Positions 40,909 through 42,225 of a stretch of DNA of 42,225 nt are shown here, piece by piece. Numbering within the stretch: position 1 is the stretch's first letter; each line of letters begins with the position of its first letter. The notes beneath the pieces were generated by a model. The model saw only the letters and a list, made by a program, of their open reading frames with translations. It was not told the DNA's origin and did no database searches. This DNA comes from an uncultured Bacilli bacterium (lineage in GTDB: Bacteria > Bacillota_I > Bacilli_A > RF39 > UBA660), in NCBI GenBank assembly GCA_934096805.1, contig CAKOMW010000005.1:1-42225 (forward strand), given 5' to 3'. The translations under genes and the position numbers were made by a program.

Positions 40909-42225
40909 TTATTGTGACAACGTGTATGGACTACTCGAAGTTCCTTCTCCACTTGAAATCTTTACGTTAGATGATAGACTTAGGACTGGGCGGACCACAG
41001 ACTCGAGCCTGTCGACGCTGTTGTCGCTAGCGACAGAGCCTTGCGAGTTCACAGCGAAAGCAGTGCTGGAATAGTCTGAATCCTGCGGAAGTAACCATGT
41101 ATATTGACTTTTATCTAACCAGTTATTTGTTGTTTTACAATTTGTTGAATTATAATAATCATATAAGTTATTTGTACATTCTTTTGATGCTCCATATCCA
41201 TAATCACTGGCATACATTATTGCTATCTTTTTATTTACATCCCATTGGATTACTGGATTATTTCCATAATAATAGCCACTTCCTCGCTTTTTTCTTTCAT
41301 ATTGCCACATTGTATCAGATGTCATCTCTGAATCTTTGTATCCTCCAAGATAATACTTTGTTGTTCCTATCATGTTCTTGGCATCAGTTGTTAATGTATT
41401 ATAATAATCATTATTTAAATATGTATTTAATGTTCCTGTGACCCAGTTATTATATGAATTAGTTTCTTTATCTCTAGTTGTATTCCATTTCATATCTCCT
41501 ATAGACTCATCTTTTATTATTTTAATTCTATTTTCTACATTACCTGATGTATCTTCAGTTGGGATTACTCCTATTATTCTCCATGTTTCATTATTAAATG
41601 TTACATAGTTCTTTACTACGGAATCTCCTCCTCTGTATCTATATTCTGTTGCAAATTTATTATCTACTTGTAAGGTGTTATCTATTGTATGTGTTATTTG
41701 TTCTAAACCATTTTGTCCTACATTTGCTTGTGCAAATTCTGTTGCTGTCATTTCTGCTCCTTTTAATTTTTCATCACTTGATTCTATGTTAAGAGCATAT
41801 TTATATTCTATAGGTTTAGAAGGATCTCCATTTTGGTATATATCTGTATTGGTTGCACTTTCATCTATCCATAGTCTTATTGTATATGTTTTTGTATTTC
41901 CTTTGGTAAGTGAATCACTTATATTAAAGTTATCTGGATTTTTATCTATTGTTTCTGTATTTGTTGTTTTATCTACTACTTGATAGTTTATTTTATCTTT
42001 ATTTATAGATGAATTTACTAAGTCTTTTATTGTTACTTTATAGTAAGCTGTATCGCATGTAGAATTGTTTGTTATATTTATTTCTTTTGCAATGTATTTT
42101 AATGCTTCTTCTTTTGATATTGGATATTTACTTACTAGCATTAGTTCATCACTTTCTTTAAAGTTTATATCTAGTTCACATTTAGATATTTTTATATTTC
42201 TTCTTCCTAATAAGTTTATATCAAT
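40909..42225 (-). CDS. Surface protein C: lectin-like C-terminus (5' end outside window)
   Basis: The frame is open to the right edge, so about 438 residues are visible and the ATG at 42141 is internal. The N-terminal part is Asn/Thr-rich beta-type sequence with one KCELDIN and one STCDTAYYKV segment. The family domain follows: AQANVGQNGLEQITHTIDN, EYRYRGGDSVVKNYVTFNNETWRIIGV, NNDYYNTLTTDAKNMIGTTKYYLGGY, KKIAIMYASDYGYGASKECTNNLYDYYNSTNCKTTNNWLDKSQYTWLLPQ. Then comes the hypervariable patch and VRPVLSLSS...GEGTSSSPYTLSQ. In frame throughout the visible part. A G run near its start cannot be checked here. Confidence 0.85.
   Translation of the reverse strand: MDINLLGRRNIKISKCELDINFKESDELMLVSKYPISKEEALKYIAKEINITNNSTCDTAYYKVTIKDLVNSSINKDKINYQVVDKTTNTETIDKNPDNFNISDSLTKGNTKTYTIRLWIDESATNTDIYQNGDPSKPIEYKYALNIESSDEKLKGAEMTATEFAQANVGQNGLEQITHTIDNTLQVDNKFATEYRYRGGDSVVKNYVTFNNETWRIIGVIPTEDTSGNVENRIKIIKDESIGDMKWNTTRDKETNSYNNWVTGTLNTYLNNDYYNTLTTDAKNMIGTTKYYLGGYKDSEMTSDTMWQYERKKRGSGYYYGNNPVIQWDVNKKIAIMYASDYGYGASKECTNNLYDYYNSTNCKTTNNWLDKSQYTWLLPQDSDYSSTAFAVNSQGSVASDNSVDRLESVVRPVLSLSSNVKISSGEGTSSSPYTLSQ
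40990..41085 (-). other. Hypervariable patch (VR-like) of surface protein C
   Basis: Same borders and length as in A and B. 55 of 96 bases are G or C by hand count, the highest of the three, in an otherwise AT-rich gene. Encodes DSDYSSTAFAVNSQGSVASD and 11 further residues up to VRP. Confidence 0.65.

Noticed and set aside
14641..42225. CRISPR array or tandem repeats linking the surface genes
   Set aside because: The similarity is paralogous coding sequence. No short direct repeats with regular spacers are present.

Overview
The window is AT-rich Bacillota DNA using the standard code. Signs are a Firmicute-type L27 with a cleavable N-terminus beside its protease Prp, a class-B RNase P RNA beside gpsB, sigma-A promoters with 17-18 base spacers, and Shine-Dalgarno sites of the form GGTGAT a few bases before the start. 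The compact gene set and many Asn/Thr/Tyr-rich surface proteins suggest an uncultured gut lineage of Bacilli/Mollicutes affinity (RF39-like). That placement is inference.

Layout. 1-950: start of a large surface protein reading off the left edge, with an (AT)10 run inside its promoter. 953-5626: arginine deiminase operon arcA-arcB-arcC plus a YfcC-type carrier. 5641-9982: ruvA-tdk-ruvB and priA. 10175-11835: acetyltransferase, KilA-N remnant, cupin broken by one stop codon, and a carboxymuconolactone decarboxylase-like gene. 11887-14532: comEB, holA and the rplU-prp-rpmA operon. 14641-16491: surface protein A. 16518-16750: short transcript resembling a type I toxin. 16922-21811: HerA-type ATPase, M29 aminopeptidase, small Asn/Tyr-rich protein, orphan sensor kinase and a membrane-anchored EIIB-like domain. 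21956-22783: two CotY/CotZ-like proteins. 22815-23995: surface protein B. 24095-25032: Panacea-type toxin-antitoxin pair. 25068-28053: recA, pgsA, rodZ-like gene, rnpB and gpsB. 28182-31908: dockerin-bearing glucosaminidase followed by a membrane-anchored cohesin-like protein. 32015-37977: hup, cca, dnaD, nth, dacA, a frameshifted relB-like gene and ftsW/rodA. 38024-40811: two flavoproteins. 40909-42225: surface protein C, reading off the right edge.

The standout is the surface family A/B/C, which appears to be diversified in two ways. (1) A and B carry a run of ten G right after the start codon. Ten puts both genes out of frame; nine would restore a conserved N-terminus, so this looks like an on/off switch. 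In both leaders a 41-42 base hairpin of unrelated sequence sits between a strong Shine-Dalgarno site and an ATG exactly 9 bases beyond it. (2) All three proteins end in a lectin-like domain with a roughly 96 base patch. Between A and C, first and second codon positions differ at 28 of 62 sites but third positions at only 6 of 31, the pattern left by a diversity-generating retroelement acting on AAY codons. No reverse transcriptase or template repeat lies in the window, so it would have to act in trans. The left-edge gene adds a possible third switch, a dinucleotide repeat between its -35 and -10 boxes.
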